A DNA stretch of 64,000 nucleotides from Roseovarius carneus. Lineage in GTDB: Bacteria > Pseudomonadota > Alphaproteobacteria > Rhodobacterales > Rhodobacteraceae. Made by a program: the position numbers and the translations under genes. Of this stretch, positions 44,999 to 55,944 are shown one piece after another (within the stretch, counting starts at the first letter, position 1; each line of letters starts with the position of its first letter). Under the pieces are notes generated by a model that made no database searches, had not been told where the DNA came from, and was given only the letters and a program-made list of their open reading frames with translations. The stretch lies in NCBI RefSeq assembly GCF_020141465.1, contig NZ_JAHSPD010000001.1, forward strand, positions 2,090,374 through 2,154,373. The letters run 5' to 3'.

Positions 44999-45931
44999 TC
45001 AGGGCTGCGGGGGGACGCGGCGCTCTATCGCCAGTTCCATTTTGCGTTCGCGCAGGAAAACGTAAAAGCCTGAGCCCACAATGAGCGCGATGCCAATAAT
45101 GCTCAGCCCATCAGGCAGGTCCCCGAAGATCCAAAAGCCCAGTGCGGTGGCGCTGACAATCTCAAGGTAGTGGATGGGCGCGATGGTGGAGGCGGGGGCG
45201 AAGCTGAGCGCGTAGCTGATGCAGATATGGCTGAGCGTGGCGACCACGCCGACGCCTAAGAGTAACCATAGCTCGCGGGCGGCAGGCCAGCTTGGGTCAA
45301 GCTCGGTCACGCCGGTATTGTTGAAGATCGTAAGGAGGGGCACGGCGATCACCAGTGCGGCAAGGCTGGTATAGGTTTGCAAGGTTATGGGGTGCATGCG
45401 CTGCGCCATCTTACGGGTCAGGATCATGTAGAAGGCAAAGAGCAGGGCCGTCACCAGAGGCGCCAGCGCGACAAGGCCCACATCCACGAATGTGGGCTGA
45501 ATGATCAAAAGCGCGCCCACAAAGCCCACGGTGCAGGCAAGGATGCGCCGCGCCCCGATTGCCTCCCCCAGCAGGAGCGCCCCCAGAAGGGTCAGGATGA
45601 ACGGCTCCACAAAGAAGATCGCGATAGCATCTGCGATTGGCATGTAGCGCAAAGCGTAGAAGAAAAATCCGGTGGCGGTGAGAATGAGCGCCGCGCGAAT
45701 GAGGTGCAGGCCCATCTCGGCGCGCAATGGCCTGTGCAGGCATCCCATGGCGATGGCCAGCGGCAGCAGCAAAGCGGCCTGAACCGCAAATCGGGTTGCC
45801 GCCACCTGGCCCACGGCCAGCGCATCGCCGATCATTTTGGCGAAGCTGTCCATCAGCGGCGCGGTGAGGGCAAACCCCACCATCAGCAATATGCCGAGTG
45901 TGGGCCGCTCGGCTTTTGGCAGGCCTTTCAT
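44999..45931 (-). CDS. EamA/DMT-family transporter
   Basis: A 310-residue membrane protein with about ten hydrophobic helices in two EamA repeats; AIAIFFVEPFILTLLGALLLGE and SAEIVT-like FLEIVSATALGFWIFGDLP are the characteristic end-of-repeat segments. DMT transporters export amino acids or other metabolites. Its start overlaps the sdaA stop by one base, so it may export serine or a related compound; this is inference. Confidence 0.85.
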   Translation of the reverse strand: MKGLPKAERPTLGILLMVGFALTAPLMDSFAKMIGDALAVGQVAATRFAVQAALLLPLAIAMGCLHRPLRAEMGLHLIRAALILTATGFFFYALRYMPIADAIAIFFVEPFILTLLGALLLGEAIGARRILACTVGFVGALLIIQPTFVDVGLVALAPLVTALLFAFYMILTRKMAQRMHPITLQTYTSLAALVIAVPLLTIFNNTGVTELDPSWPAARELWLLLGVGVVATLSHICISYALSFAPASTIAPIHYLEIVSATALGFWIFGDLPDGLSIIGIALIVGSGFYVFLRERKMELAIERRVPPQP

Positions 45932-47304
45932 CAGCAGTTCGGCACGTTCACAGCGAGCCCGCCAAGCGACGTCTCTTTGTATTTGTCCATCATATCCGCG
46001 CCCGTCTGGCGCATCGTCTCGATACAGGCATCAAGCGGGACAAGATGCGTACCATCGCCGCGCAGCGCGAGGCTTGCCGCCGAGACGGCCTTGATCGCGC
46101 CCAGCCCGTTGCGCTCAATGCAGGGCACTTGGACAAGGCCCGCAACCGGGTCGCAGGTCATGCCGAGGTGATGCTCCAGCGCGATCTCGGCGGCGTTTTC
46201 AATCTGCTCGGGCGTGCCGCCCAGAACGGCGCAGAGGCCAGCGGCCCCCATGGCGGCGGCGCTGCCCACTTCGGCCTGACACCCGGCCTCGGCGCCCGAG
46301 ATGGAGGCGTTGTATTTCACCAGCCCCCCAATGGCGGCAGCGGTGAGCAGAAATTCCTCCACCTGCGCCTCGGACGCGCCGGGCACATGCTCCAGCCAGT
46401 ATTTGATCACCGCAGGCACCACGCCTGCCGCACCGTTGGTGGGGGCTGTGACCACCTGACCGCCCGCCGCGTTCTCCTCATTGACGGCCATGGCATAGGT
46501 GCTCATCCAGTCATTGATCTTGTGCGGTGCGCTGAGGTTGGTGCCGCGCTCTGCGATCAGCGCGTCGCGGATGCCCTTGGCGCGGCGTTTGACCTTCAGG
46601 CCGCCGGGCAGGATTCCATCGGTGACCATGCCGCGCTCGATACAATCATCCATCACCTGCCAGATGCGTTTGACGCCCGTGGTCATATCCACCTCGGCCT
46701 TGCGCGACACCTCATTGGCGCGCTTCATCGCGGCGATGGATTTGCCCGAGCTTTGGGCCATCTCCAGCATCTCGGCGGCGGATTTGAACGGGTAGGGGAC
46801 GGGCGCGCCCTCATCGGTGTTGCGCCCGGCGGCAAGCTCTGCCTCGGTCATCACGAAGCCGCCGCCGATGGAGTAATAGGTCTCCTGCAAGATCACGTCG
46901 CCCTGCGCATCCGTGGCCATCAGGACCATACCGTTGGCGTGGCCGGGGAGGTTGGGACCAAAATCGAACACCAGATCGTCCTTGGGGTGAAAGGCCAGCT
47001 CCGGCAGGCCTTCGGGGCGCAGGGTATGCGTCGCGTGGATATCGGCCAGTGCGGCTTCGGCCTTTTCTGCGTCATATGTCTCGGGCAGGAACCCCGCAAG
47101 GCCGAGGATCGTCGCGCGGTCCGTCGCATGGCCCACGCCTGTAAACGCAAGGCTGCCATGCAGCGAGCCGCGGATACCCGCATATTGAAACGGTGCGCCG
47201 CGCATTTTGTCCAGAAACATGGAGGCGGCGACCATAGGCCCCATCGTGTGCGACGACGACGGGCCAATACCCACTTTGAACATCTCAAACACAGACAGAA
47301 ACAT
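45931..47304 (-). CDS. sdaA: L-serine ammonia-lyase (iron-sulfur type)
   Basis: A 457-residue single-chain L-serine dehydratase that makes pyruvate and ammonia. I chose the ATG at 47304, giving MFLSVFEMFKVGIGPSSSHTMGPMVAA, the conserved start. Further conserved parts are NGAAGVVPAV, SGAEAGCQAEVG and HHLGMTCDPVAGLVQVPCIERN, which include the cysteines for the 4Fe-4S cluster. It is coupled with the EamA gene at its 3' end. Confidence 0.95.
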   Translation of the reverse strand: MFLSVFEMFKVGIGPSSSHTMGPMVAASMFLDKMRGAPFQYAGIRGSLHGSLAFTGVGHATDRATILGLAGFLPETYDAEKAEAALADIHATHTLRPEGLPELAFHPKDDLVFDFGPNLPGHANGMVLMATDAQGDVILQETYYSIGGGFVMTEAELAAGRNTDEGAPVPYPFKSAAEMLEMAQSSGKSIAAMKRANEVSRKAEVDMTTGVKRIWQVMDDCIERGMVTDGILPGGLKVKRRAKGIRDALIAERGTNLSAPHKINDWMSTYAMAVNEENAAGGQVVTAPTNGAAGVVPAVIKYWLEHVPGASEAQVEEFLLTAAAIGGLVKYNASISGAEAGCQAEVGSAAAMGAAGLCAVLGGTPEQIENAAEIALEHHLGMTCDPVAGLVQVPCIERNGLGAIKAVSAASLALRGDGTHLVPLDACIETMRQTGADMMDKYKETSLGGLAVNVPNC

Positions 47305-47419
47305 TGAGGGCGCCTCCCTTGATACCCGCTGAGTGCGGCGATTGAGCTTTAGCGCATCCATAGGCCAGAGGGCTATCCGGAAACGACAGAGCGCGCCGTA
47401 TCAGAGACGATTTGCGCCC

Positions 47420-48694
47420 TCAACCGACATTGTGACGCCGCCGTATAGTGGTGGGCCTGCCGGGAAGGGTCAGGCTGGCATCGCCGCGCGGGGTGCGGGC
47501 AATCACGCGGCCCTTGGCGATCACGCAAAGCCGGGCGGCGCGCAGGCGCAGGGCCTCTACCGGGTCGCCCGCATCAATCACTACCAGAGAGGCCTCACAA
47601 CCAACCTCAAGCCCGTATCCCTCCAGCCCCATGATCTTGGCGCTGCGGGTCGTGACCATCTCATAGCACTCGCGCATCTCGGCGGGGCTGCTCATCTGCG
47701 CCACGTGCAGGCCCATGAAGGCCACGTCGAGCATATCGCCCGTGCCCAGCGGATACCACGGATCGCGCACGCAATCCTGCCCAAAGCCCACGGTGATGCC
47801 ATGGGCTTGCATCTCCTTCACGCGGGTCATGCCGCGCCGCTTGGGGAAGGTATCGTGCCGCCCTTGGATCATGATGTTGATCAGGGGGTTGGGGATTGCG
47901 GCAACCTCGGCCTCGGCCATCAAAGGGAGCAGTTTCGAGACATAGTAATTGTCCATCGAATGCATGGATGTGAGGTGACTGCCCGCCACGCGGCCCTCAA
48001 GGCCAAGGCGCTGGGCCTCAAAGATCAGCGTCTCGATATGGCGGCTCATCGGGTCGTCCGTCTCGTCGCAATGCATGTCCACGCGCAGCCCGCGCTGGGC
48101 GGCCATCTCGCATAGCTCGCGCACGGACGCCGCACCATCCGCCATTGTCCGCTCGAAATGCGGGATGCCGCCGACCACATCCACGCCCATATCCAGCGCG
48201 CGGATCGTGTTGTCGCGCGCGGTGGGGTCGCGGTAGAACCCGTCTTGGGGGAAGGCCACGAGCTGCAGGTCGATATAGTCTTTGACCTGTCGCCGCACCT
48301 CCAGCATCGCCTCTACGCCCTTGAGGCTATCGTCACACGTGTCCACATGGCTGCGGATCGCTAAGAGGCCCATGCTCGCGGCCCAATCGCAATAGTCCAG
48401 CGCGCGGGCGATCATTTCGTCCTGGGTCATCACCTGCTTCAGCTCGCCCCAGAGGCCGATCCCCTCTAGCAATGTACCCGAGGCGTTGATGCGGGGCTGG
48501 CCGTAGCTCAGCGTGGCATCAAGATGAAAATGCGGGTCCACGAAGGGCGGGCTGACGAGATCGCCGGTGGCATCGATCACCTCGCCCGCCTCGGCGTCCA
48601 GCGTGCCAATCGCTGTGATCTTGCCGGCTTTGATCCCGATATCGGCCACGTGCCCATCGGGCAGGGTGCCGCCCTTGACGATCAGATCGAACAT
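47420..48694 (-). CDS. cytosine-deaminase-like amidohydrolase
   Basis: A 424-residue amidohydrolase. Metal and base ligands aligned with E. coli CodA: DPHFHLDATL (two His), HCDETDD (His and catalytic Glu), HLTSMH (His), and FGQDCVRDPWYPLG, where the conserved metal Asp is kept but CodA HDD reads QDC. This changes a substrate-contact position, so the base may differ from cytosine. Start ATG at 48694 overlaps the permease stop by one base. Context, a nucleoside-type ABC importer, supports a nucleobase or N-heterocycle substrate. Confidence 0.82.
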   Translation of the reverse strand: MFDLIVKGGTLPDGHVADIGIKAGKITAIGTLDAEAGEVIDATGDLVSPPFVDPHFHLDATLSYGQPRINASGTLLEGIGLWGELKQVMTQDEMIARALDYCDWAASMGLLAIRSHVDTCDDSLKGVEAMLEVRRQVKDYIDLQLVAFPQDGFYRDPTARDNTIRALDMGVDVVGGIPHFERTMADGAASVRELCEMAAQRGLRVDMHCDETDDPMSRHIETLIFEAQRLGLEGRVAGSHLTSMHSMDNYYVSKLLPLMAEAEVAAIPNPLINIMIQGRHDTFPKRRGMTRVKEMQAHGITVGFGQDCVRDPWYPLGTGDMLDVAFMGLHVAQMSSPAEMRECYEMVTTRSAKIMGLEGYGLEVGCEASLVVIDAGDPVEALRLRAARLCVIAKGRVIARTPRGDASLTLPGRPTTIRRRHNVG

Positions 48695-49638
48695 CACCGC
48701 TCTCCTTTGTTGAATGGCACCATCAGGGCCGCTGGCACCTCGGCCCGGCGCGACATCACGATGAGGGCGAGGATGCTGAGGATGTAAGGCATCATCAGGA
48801 ATATCTGATAGGGGATATCCGCGCCCACCTCCGTCTGCTGCACCCGGATTTGCAGTGCGTCAAAGGCGGCAAAGAGTATCGCGCCCAAGAGCGCCTTGCC
48901 GGGCCGCCACGCGCCAAAGACCACGAGGGCGATACAAATCCAGCCGCGCCCGTTCACCATCTCGAAGAAGAAACTGTCAAAGGCCGACATGGTCAGGAAT
49001 GCCCCGCCCACGGCCATCAGCCCCGACCCGGCAATCACCGCGCCCATGCGAATGGCTGTCACCGACAGGCCCTGTGCCGCCACCGCCGCCGGGTTCTCGC
49101 CCGCCGCCCTTAGCGCCAGCCCCAAAGGCGTGCGGTAGAGGATATAGGCCACGACGCCCACGCTGATAAACGCCAAGTATGTGAGCGGAGTCTGGTTGAA
49201 GAGCGCTGGGCCGATGATGGGAATATCCGATAGGAACGGGATTTCAAGCGGCTGAAACGCCTCGATTTTCGGTGGGCTGGTGACCTCGGGCAGGAAGAGG
49301 CGATACGCAAAATATGTGAGTGACGTGGCCAGTAGCGTAACGCCCAAGCCCACCACATGCTGGCTCAGCCCGAAGGGCACTGTCAACGTGCTGTGCACCA
49401 ACCCGAAGAGCATCCCCACGGCGAAGGCCACAGCGACCCCGGTCCAGAGGTCCGTGCCGCTATAGACCGCCATCCAGCCCGCGAAAGCGCCCGCGACCAT
49501 GATCCCCTCGATCCCGAGGTTGAGCACGCCCGCGCGCTCGCAGATCAGCTCGCCCAGCACAGCGAAAATCAGCGGCGACGCGATGCGGATCGCGGCGGTC
49601 CAAAAGCTGGCTGAGAGGAGAATGTCGATGATGTCCAT
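48694..49638 (-). CDS. BMP-type ABC transporter permease 2
   Basis: A 314-residue permease with eight to ten helices. LGELICERAGVLNLGIEGIM and FDALQIRVQ are typical of the second permease of nucleoside (BMP-dependent) importers. It starts one base after the first permease stops and ends overlapping the deaminase start. Confidence 0.9.
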   Translation of the reverse strand: MDIIDILLSASFWTAAIRIASPLIFAVLGELICERAGVLNLGIEGIMVAGAFAGWMAVYSGTDLWTGVAVAFAVGMLFGLVHSTLTVPFGLSQHVVGLGVTLLATSLTYFAYRLFLPEVTSPPKIEAFQPLEIPFLSDIPIIGPALFNQTPLTYLAFISVGVVAYILYRTPLGLALRAAGENPAAVAAQGLSVTAIRMGAVIAGSGLMAVGGAFLTMSAFDSFFFEMVNGRGWICIALVVFGAWRPGKALLGAILFAAFDALQIRVQQTEVGADIPYQIFLMMPYILSILALIVMSRRAEVPAALMVPFNKGER

Positions 49639-49639
49639 G

Positions 49640-50678
49640 CTATTCCCTTACCACCCGGAACCGCGTCAGAAGGATCGCCAGCACCATAAGCAACAGCGCT
49701 GTGGCCAGCATGATATCGGCCAGATATGTGGGCACGTCCAAAGCGCGGCTCATGCTGTCTGCGCCGACGAAAATGCCTGCCACAAAGAGGGCGGCGGCGA
49801 TCACACCCAGCGGATTGAGCAAGGCCAGCATTGCCACGATGATCCCAGTGTAGCCAAAGCCGGGGCTGAGATCCAAGGTCAGCGCGCCTTTCAGCCCCGC
49901 CACTTCCGAGAAGCCCGCGAGGGCTGCAAGGCCGCCCGACAGAAGCGCCGTCTTGATCAGTACCAGCCCCACCGGGATGCCTGCAAACTTTGCCGCATCG
50001 CGGCTGAGACCCACGGCGCGCATCTCATACCCGAGCGTGGTGCGGGCCTGAATAACCCAGACCAGCACGGCGGCAATGAGCGCGATGCCAAAGCCCCAAT
50101 GCAGGCGCAGCCCGTCGATGATGCGGGGCAGGCGGGCCTCGTCGATCAGGCGCGGGGATTTGGGCCAACCCATGCCCATAGGGTCTTTGAGGGGGCCTTC
50201 GAGGAGCATGGAGACAAAGAGCAGGAAGATAAAGTTCAGCAGGAGCGTCGTGACCACCTCATCCACCCCCAGCCGCACTTTCAAAAGCGCGGGTACCAAC
50301 AGGAGCAACGCGCCTGCCAAAAGCGATGCGATGATCAGCGTGGGGATAAGTGCGGCGGACGACCAGCCAAGCGCGCCCGTGCCCAGCACAACCGTGACCA
50401 ACGCGCCCGCATAAAGCTGCGCCTCGGCCCCGATATTCCAGAGCTTTGCACGAAACGCCACGGCGACGGCCAGCCCGGTGAAGATCAAAGGCGTGGCGCG
50501 GTTCAGCGTCTCCAGAAGCGCAAACTGACTGCCCGCCGCGCCGCGCAAAATCTCGCCCAGCACGGCAAAGGGGTTTGCCCCTGCGGCCATTGCCAGCAGC
50601 GAGGCGATGACGACCGTGGCGCTGATCGCGAGGGCAGGTGGCATGAGGGTGCGCAGGGCCGATGGATTGGCGATAGGC

Positions 50679-50689
<11 letters not shown>
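49640..50689 (-). CDS. BMP-type ABC transporter permease 1
   Basis: A 349-residue permease starting at the ATG at 50689 (MRLEPIANPSALRTLM), overlapping the ATPase gene by 11 bases. Conserved segments NPFAVLGEILRGA, AFRAKLWNIGAEAQLYAGAL and DEVVTTLLLNFI are characteristic of nucleoside/sugar-like importers with BMP receptors. A longer start is open but the extra residues look unlike the family. Confidence 0.9.
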
Positions 50690-52223
<1,534 letters not shown>

Positions 52224-53249
52224 TTACTGCGACTTCGGCTCATCATCATTGATCGCGGTCACATATGTACCCGCAAGGATTTCGGCGGTGCGTTGTTCCA
52301 CCAGATCCATCGCCTCTTGCGGCACCTTGCCCTCAAACGTGCCCAGAGGCGGGATCGAACAGCCGCCCTCGATCATGTAGGAATAGACGCCGTAATCAGC
52401 GGCGGTGAACGTGCCTGCCTTCACCTCTGCGATGGCCTTATCCAGCGTCGGCTCAAAATGCCAGATCGCGGAGGAGACAACCGTTTCGGGGTAATCGGCC
52501 TGCGTGTCGATCACATTGCCAATGGCGAGGATGCCCTTCTCTTGGGCCGCGTCCGAGACGCCAAACCGCTCGGCGTAAAGCACGTCCGCGCCATTCTCGA
52601 TCATCGCAAATGCGGTCTCTTTGGCCTTGGGGGGATCGAACCAGCTGCCGATGAAGCTGACTTGGAACGACGCGTCAGGCCGCATCTCGCGCACGCCCGC
52701 CATGAAGGCATGCATCAGACGGTTCACTTCGGGGATGGGGAAGCCGCCGACCATGCCAAAATTACCAGTCTCGGTCATGGACCCTGCAATGATCCCGGTA
52801 AGATACGAGGCGTCCTGAATGTAATTGTCGAACACGGCCATGTTAGGCAACGCATCGTCAGGCTTGAAGCTGGACCCCATGAGGAAGGCGATCTCGGGAT
52901 ATTCGGCCGCCACTTCGCGCGCCTCTTGCTCCACGGCGAACATCTCGCCGATGATCATCGTGTAGCCGCTTTCGGCGTATTCGCGCATCACACGGGCATA
53001 GTCGGTGTTCGACACATTCTCGGAGAAAGTATAGTCCAGATCACCGCGCTCTTGGGCAATCATCGCGGCCTTGTGGATGCGGCTCACCCATTGCTGCTCC
53101 ACGGGCACGGTGTAGATGCCCGCGCATTTGATCGGCTCGGCGGCCAGAAGGCGCGTGGGGCCAAAGGCCGCGCCCGAGGCAAGGGCCACGCCCGCTGTAG
53201 TGGTCAGAAAACGGCGGCGGCTGAAGCCCGGTTTGGTCGCTATGGTCAT
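52224..53249 (-). CDS. BMP-family substrate-binding protein (nucleoside importer)
   Basis: A 341-residue periplasmic receptor. The N-terminus SRRRFLTTTAGVALASGA is a twin-arginine signal, so it is exported folded. EPIKCAGIYTVPVEQQW and SSFKPDDALPNMAVFDNYIQ resemble PnrA/BmpA purine-nucleoside receptors. It is the first gene of the operon BMP, ATPase, two permeases and deaminase. The exact ligand is unknown; the deaminase suggests a base or nucleoside. Confidence 0.9.
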   Translation of the reverse strand: MTIATKPGFSRRRFLTTTAGVALASGAAFGPTRLLAAEPIKCAGIYTVPVEQQWVSRIHKAAMIAQERGDLDYTFSENVSNTDYARVMREYAESGYTMIIGEMFAVEQEAREVAAEYPEIAFLMGSSFKPDDALPNMAVFDNYIQDASYLTGIIAGSMTETGNFGMVGGFPIPEVNRLMHAFMAGVREMRPDASFQVSFIGSWFDPPKAKETAFAMIENGADVLYAERFGVSDAAQEKGILAIGNVIDTQADYPETVVSSAIWHFEPTLDKAIAEVKAGTFTAADYGVYSYMIEGGCSIPPLGTFEGKVPQEAMDLVEQRTAEILAGTYVTAINDDEPKSQ

Positions 53250-53399
53250 GGATATATCCCCCTGAAAATTATTGCCTGGCGCGGATTTGACGTGGCAGAC
53301 AAGCCGCGCGGCGTGTGGGCGCGAAATTGGCCCAGCGGGGCCGGGAGCGCAATCGTTAATCGCGCCTCTTAGCGGGAAAACCGGGCAATTGCCTGTGGA

Positions 53400-54266
53400 T
53401 TAAGCGGCGGCTCCACCCGCAAGATGCGCGGCGATCAGCTGCGCGACCTGCTCGGGGGCTTCCTCATGGGCCAGATGGCCGAGACCACGAAGCCGCGTGA
53501 CGACTGCATTAGGCAGGACGGTGGCGGCGTGCTCGGAGACGCCGGGGGGCACGGCGATATCGCCCTCGGCGGCGATCAAAAGCGTGCGGGCCATGTTGCG
53601 GGGCATCCGCGTGAGCAACGTGTCGAGATCCCATTGTGCCATCATCGCCAGAACCCCATTCACATGGGCACGGTCCCGCGCCAGCCTGTGATAAAGCGCC
53701 AGTCCTTCGGGGGTCAGGGTGGAGCCCGTGCCCTCGATCAGGCGGGCCACATGGGTGGGCGAGGCGGAGGTGCGCACAAAAAGCTCCGCCGTGAAGGGCG
53801 CAATCGCCAGCGCCTTGGCGAGTTTGGGAAACAGCCATCCCGCCACGCCTTTGAAGGGCGCGAGGGCCGCGTTGATGCCAATCACGGGGGGCGGACCGGA
53901 CCATGTCTCGGCCAGTCTGAGGGCCAATGCGGCCCCTGCGGAATGGCCGATCAGTGCGTCAGGCTGCCAACCTTCCTGGTGCATCAAACTGGTGATATCG
54001 GCAGCCATATGGTCAATCCCGCAGCGCGCCCGCCCACCCATCTGGGTGAAGCCCTGACCGGGCAGGTCAATTGCCACCACGTGAAAATCTTCGGCCAGCA
54101 GCGGAAAGAGACCGCGCCAGCTTTGCGTGGCTCCACCTGCGCCATGCAGAAGGATGAGCGTAGGGCCAGCGCCCGCTTCCTGCACGTGCCAGCGATGGGG
54201 GCGGCAGAGCACCCGGCGGGAGTGCTCCATAAGGGGCCAGCCGCCTGTGTCCTCGGGCCAGCGCAC
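53400..54266 (-). CDS. bchO: magnesium-chelatase-associated alpha/beta-hydrolase BchO
   Basis: A 288-residue alpha/beta-hydrolase: LILLHGAGGATQSW (oxyanion region), LIGHSAGAALALRL (nucleophile Ser) and a late GLGHLAHEEAPEQV with the His. BchO always accompanies bchID in photosynthesis clusters; its reaction is not established. I start at the GTG at 54266 because MRWPEDTGGWP resembles the family start. It follows bchD by 4 bases and is the last photosynthesis gene on this side. Confidence 0.9.
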   Translation of the reverse strand: MRWPEDTGGWPLMEHSRRVLCRPHRWHVQEAGAGPTLILLHGAGGATQSWRGLFPLLAEDFHVVAIDLPGQGFTQMGGRARCGIDHMAADITSLMHQEGWQPDALIGHSAGAALALRLAETWSGPPPVIGINAALAPFKGVAGWLFPKLAKALAIAPFTAELFVRTSASPTHVARLIEGTGSTLTPEGLALYHRLARDRAHVNGVLAMMAQWDLDTLLTRMPRNMARTLLIAAEGDIAVPPGVSEHAATVLPNAVVTRLRGLGHLAHEEAPEQVAQLIAAHLAGGAAA

Positions 54267-54270
54267 GGGC

Positions 54271-55944
54271 TCAGGCGTCCAATGCGGCGCGCGCGGCGCG
54301 GCTCAGGCGCTGCGCATCGGCGCGCGGCAGGGCGAGGTATTGTGCGCCCATCGCGGTGCTGAGGGTCGCAAGCTCAGCCGTGGGGCGGTTGCCTGCGTCG
54401 ATCACCAGCGCGGCGGTTCCGGCGGCCATGATACGGCGGGCTGCCTTTGTTGCGTCGGCCCCCGCCTGTGCGCGGCCGGGCTGGCCATCGAGGCCGATAT
54501 TCGCGCGCCCATCGGTGATGAGCGCAATTGTGGGCGTCATCCCGCGCCCACGCGCCTGTTCTGCCAGATCTTCGGCGGCCATCAGCCCGGAGGCGAGCGG
54601 CGTGCCACCCCCACCGGGCAGCCCCGCAAGCCTGCGTTTGGTCTGCACCAGTGAGCGGGTGGGCGGCAACATGAGGTCAGCGCCCGCACCACGAAAGGCG
54701 ATGAGAGCCACGTGATCGCGCCGCGCATAGGCCTCGGCAAGCAGCAGCTCGACTGCCCCTTTCGCCTCGCCCAGACGCGCCATGGCGGCGGAGCCGGACG
54801 CGTCCACCGTGAAGATCAAGAGCCGCTCGGCGCTGTCCTCATAGCGTTTGGTATGGATGTCCGAGGGGCGCACATGGATTGGTGCGGGCGCATCCGGCAT
54901 GGCTTTGCGGCGCATCGTCTGCCACGGGGCGGCGGCGCGGAGCGTTGCCACCAGATCAAGCCGGGTGCGTCCATCAAGCCTGCCGGGCCTTGCGGGCAGG
55001 GGCCGGCCCCGCGCGCCGCCCTTGCGCTTGGCACCCGCACCGCTGCCCGAAGCGCGGCGGGTGTTGCCTTGGGCCATGCGCGACAGGATATCTTTTGGCA
55101 GCTGCGCCATCACGGCGGCGAGAAGAAGCTCCTCGGGGATGTCGCTCTCTTGCTGCGATGCGGCCTCGTCTGGGGCCTCTTCAGGCTCTTCCGGGGTGTC
55201 GGGCGGTGGGGCCTCCTCCTCCGGTGGCTCCTCCATCTGTGGTATTTGCGTGGCGCGGTGCCCGCAAGTGAGCGCGATGGCCGCCGCCAGATGATCCGCA
55301 TCCGCCGCCTGTGCACCGTCGAGCGCGGCCAATGCGCGGGCGGCACGCAAGGCGTAATGCCCGGCGCGGGCGCTTGAGATGCCCATCAGCACGGTCATGG
55401 TGGCAATCTGCGCGATGGCGTCTTCGGGCAGGGCGATGCGCGGCAGGGCGTTGCGAGCGGCTATGATGTCGTCCTCATCGGCTGCGGCACCGGGGATATC
55501 GGCCAGCCCCAGCCCGTCGAGATCGGCGTAGAAGGCCAAACGCTCGGAAAGGGCAGGCGCGATGCCCTCACCCTCCTCAATCCCTTCATCGAGCGCCAGA
55601 ACCGGCAGGGGTGTGGCCCCAAGGGCCTGCGACAGGCGCGCGGCGAGATGCGGGCGCAGCCGCTCAGCCGAGGTGAGCACCATCGCGCGCGCACCCTCCA
55701 AAAGCCCTGCACGCTCTACTGTGCGGCCCTTGGCCAGCGTCTCTGTCACGTCGAGCCCGCCGAAAATCTGATCCTCGGACGCGCCGGGGCCAAGCCTGAG
55801 CGCGGGCCCGAATATGTCGACCAAGCTGTCGCGCACCGGGCCAGATCGCGCGCGCAGATGAAGCCCGCCCAGCGAGGCATCCACCTGCACCAGCGCAATG
55901 GCCAGTGCGGCGCGGTCCGCCTCGGTCTCGGGCAGGGTACTCAT
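54271..55944 (-). CDS. bchD: magnesium chelatase subunit BchD
   Basis: A 557-residue subunit of protoporphyrin IX magnesium chelatase. The N-terminal AAA-like part has lost a good Walker A, as usual for BchD; the middle is an acidic/proline linker (EEPPEEEAPPPDTPEEPEE); the C-terminal VWA domain has the metal site FTVDASGSAAMARL and LITDGRANIG. The ATG at 55944 overlaps the bchI stop by one base. BchD forms a platform for BchI and passes Mg to BchH (not in the window). Confidence 0.94.
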   Translation of the reverse strand: MSTLPETEADRAALAIALVQVDASLGGLHLRARSGPVRDSLVDIFGPALRLGPGASEDQIFGGLDVTETLAKGRTVERAGLLEGARAMVLTSAERLRPHLAARLSQALGATPLPVLALDEGIEEGEGIAPALSERLAFYADLDGLGLADIPGAAADEDDIIAARNALPRIALPEDAIAQIATMTVLMGISSARAGHYALRAARALAALDGAQAADADHLAAAIALTCGHRATQIPQMEEPPEEEAPPPDTPEEPEEAPDEAASQQESDIPEELLLAAVMAQLPKDILSRMAQGNTRRASGSGAGAKRKGGARGRPLPARPGRLDGRTRLDLVATLRAAAPWQTMRRKAMPDAPAPIHVRPSDIHTKRYEDSAERLLIFTVDASGSAAMARLGEAKGAVELLLAEAYARRDHVALIAFRGAGADLMLPPTRSLVQTKRRLAGLPGGGGTPLASGLMAAEDLAEQARGRGMTPTIALITDGRANIGLDGQPGRAQAGADATKAARRIMAAGTAALVIDAGNRPTAELATLSTAMGAQYLALPRADAQRLSRAARAALDA

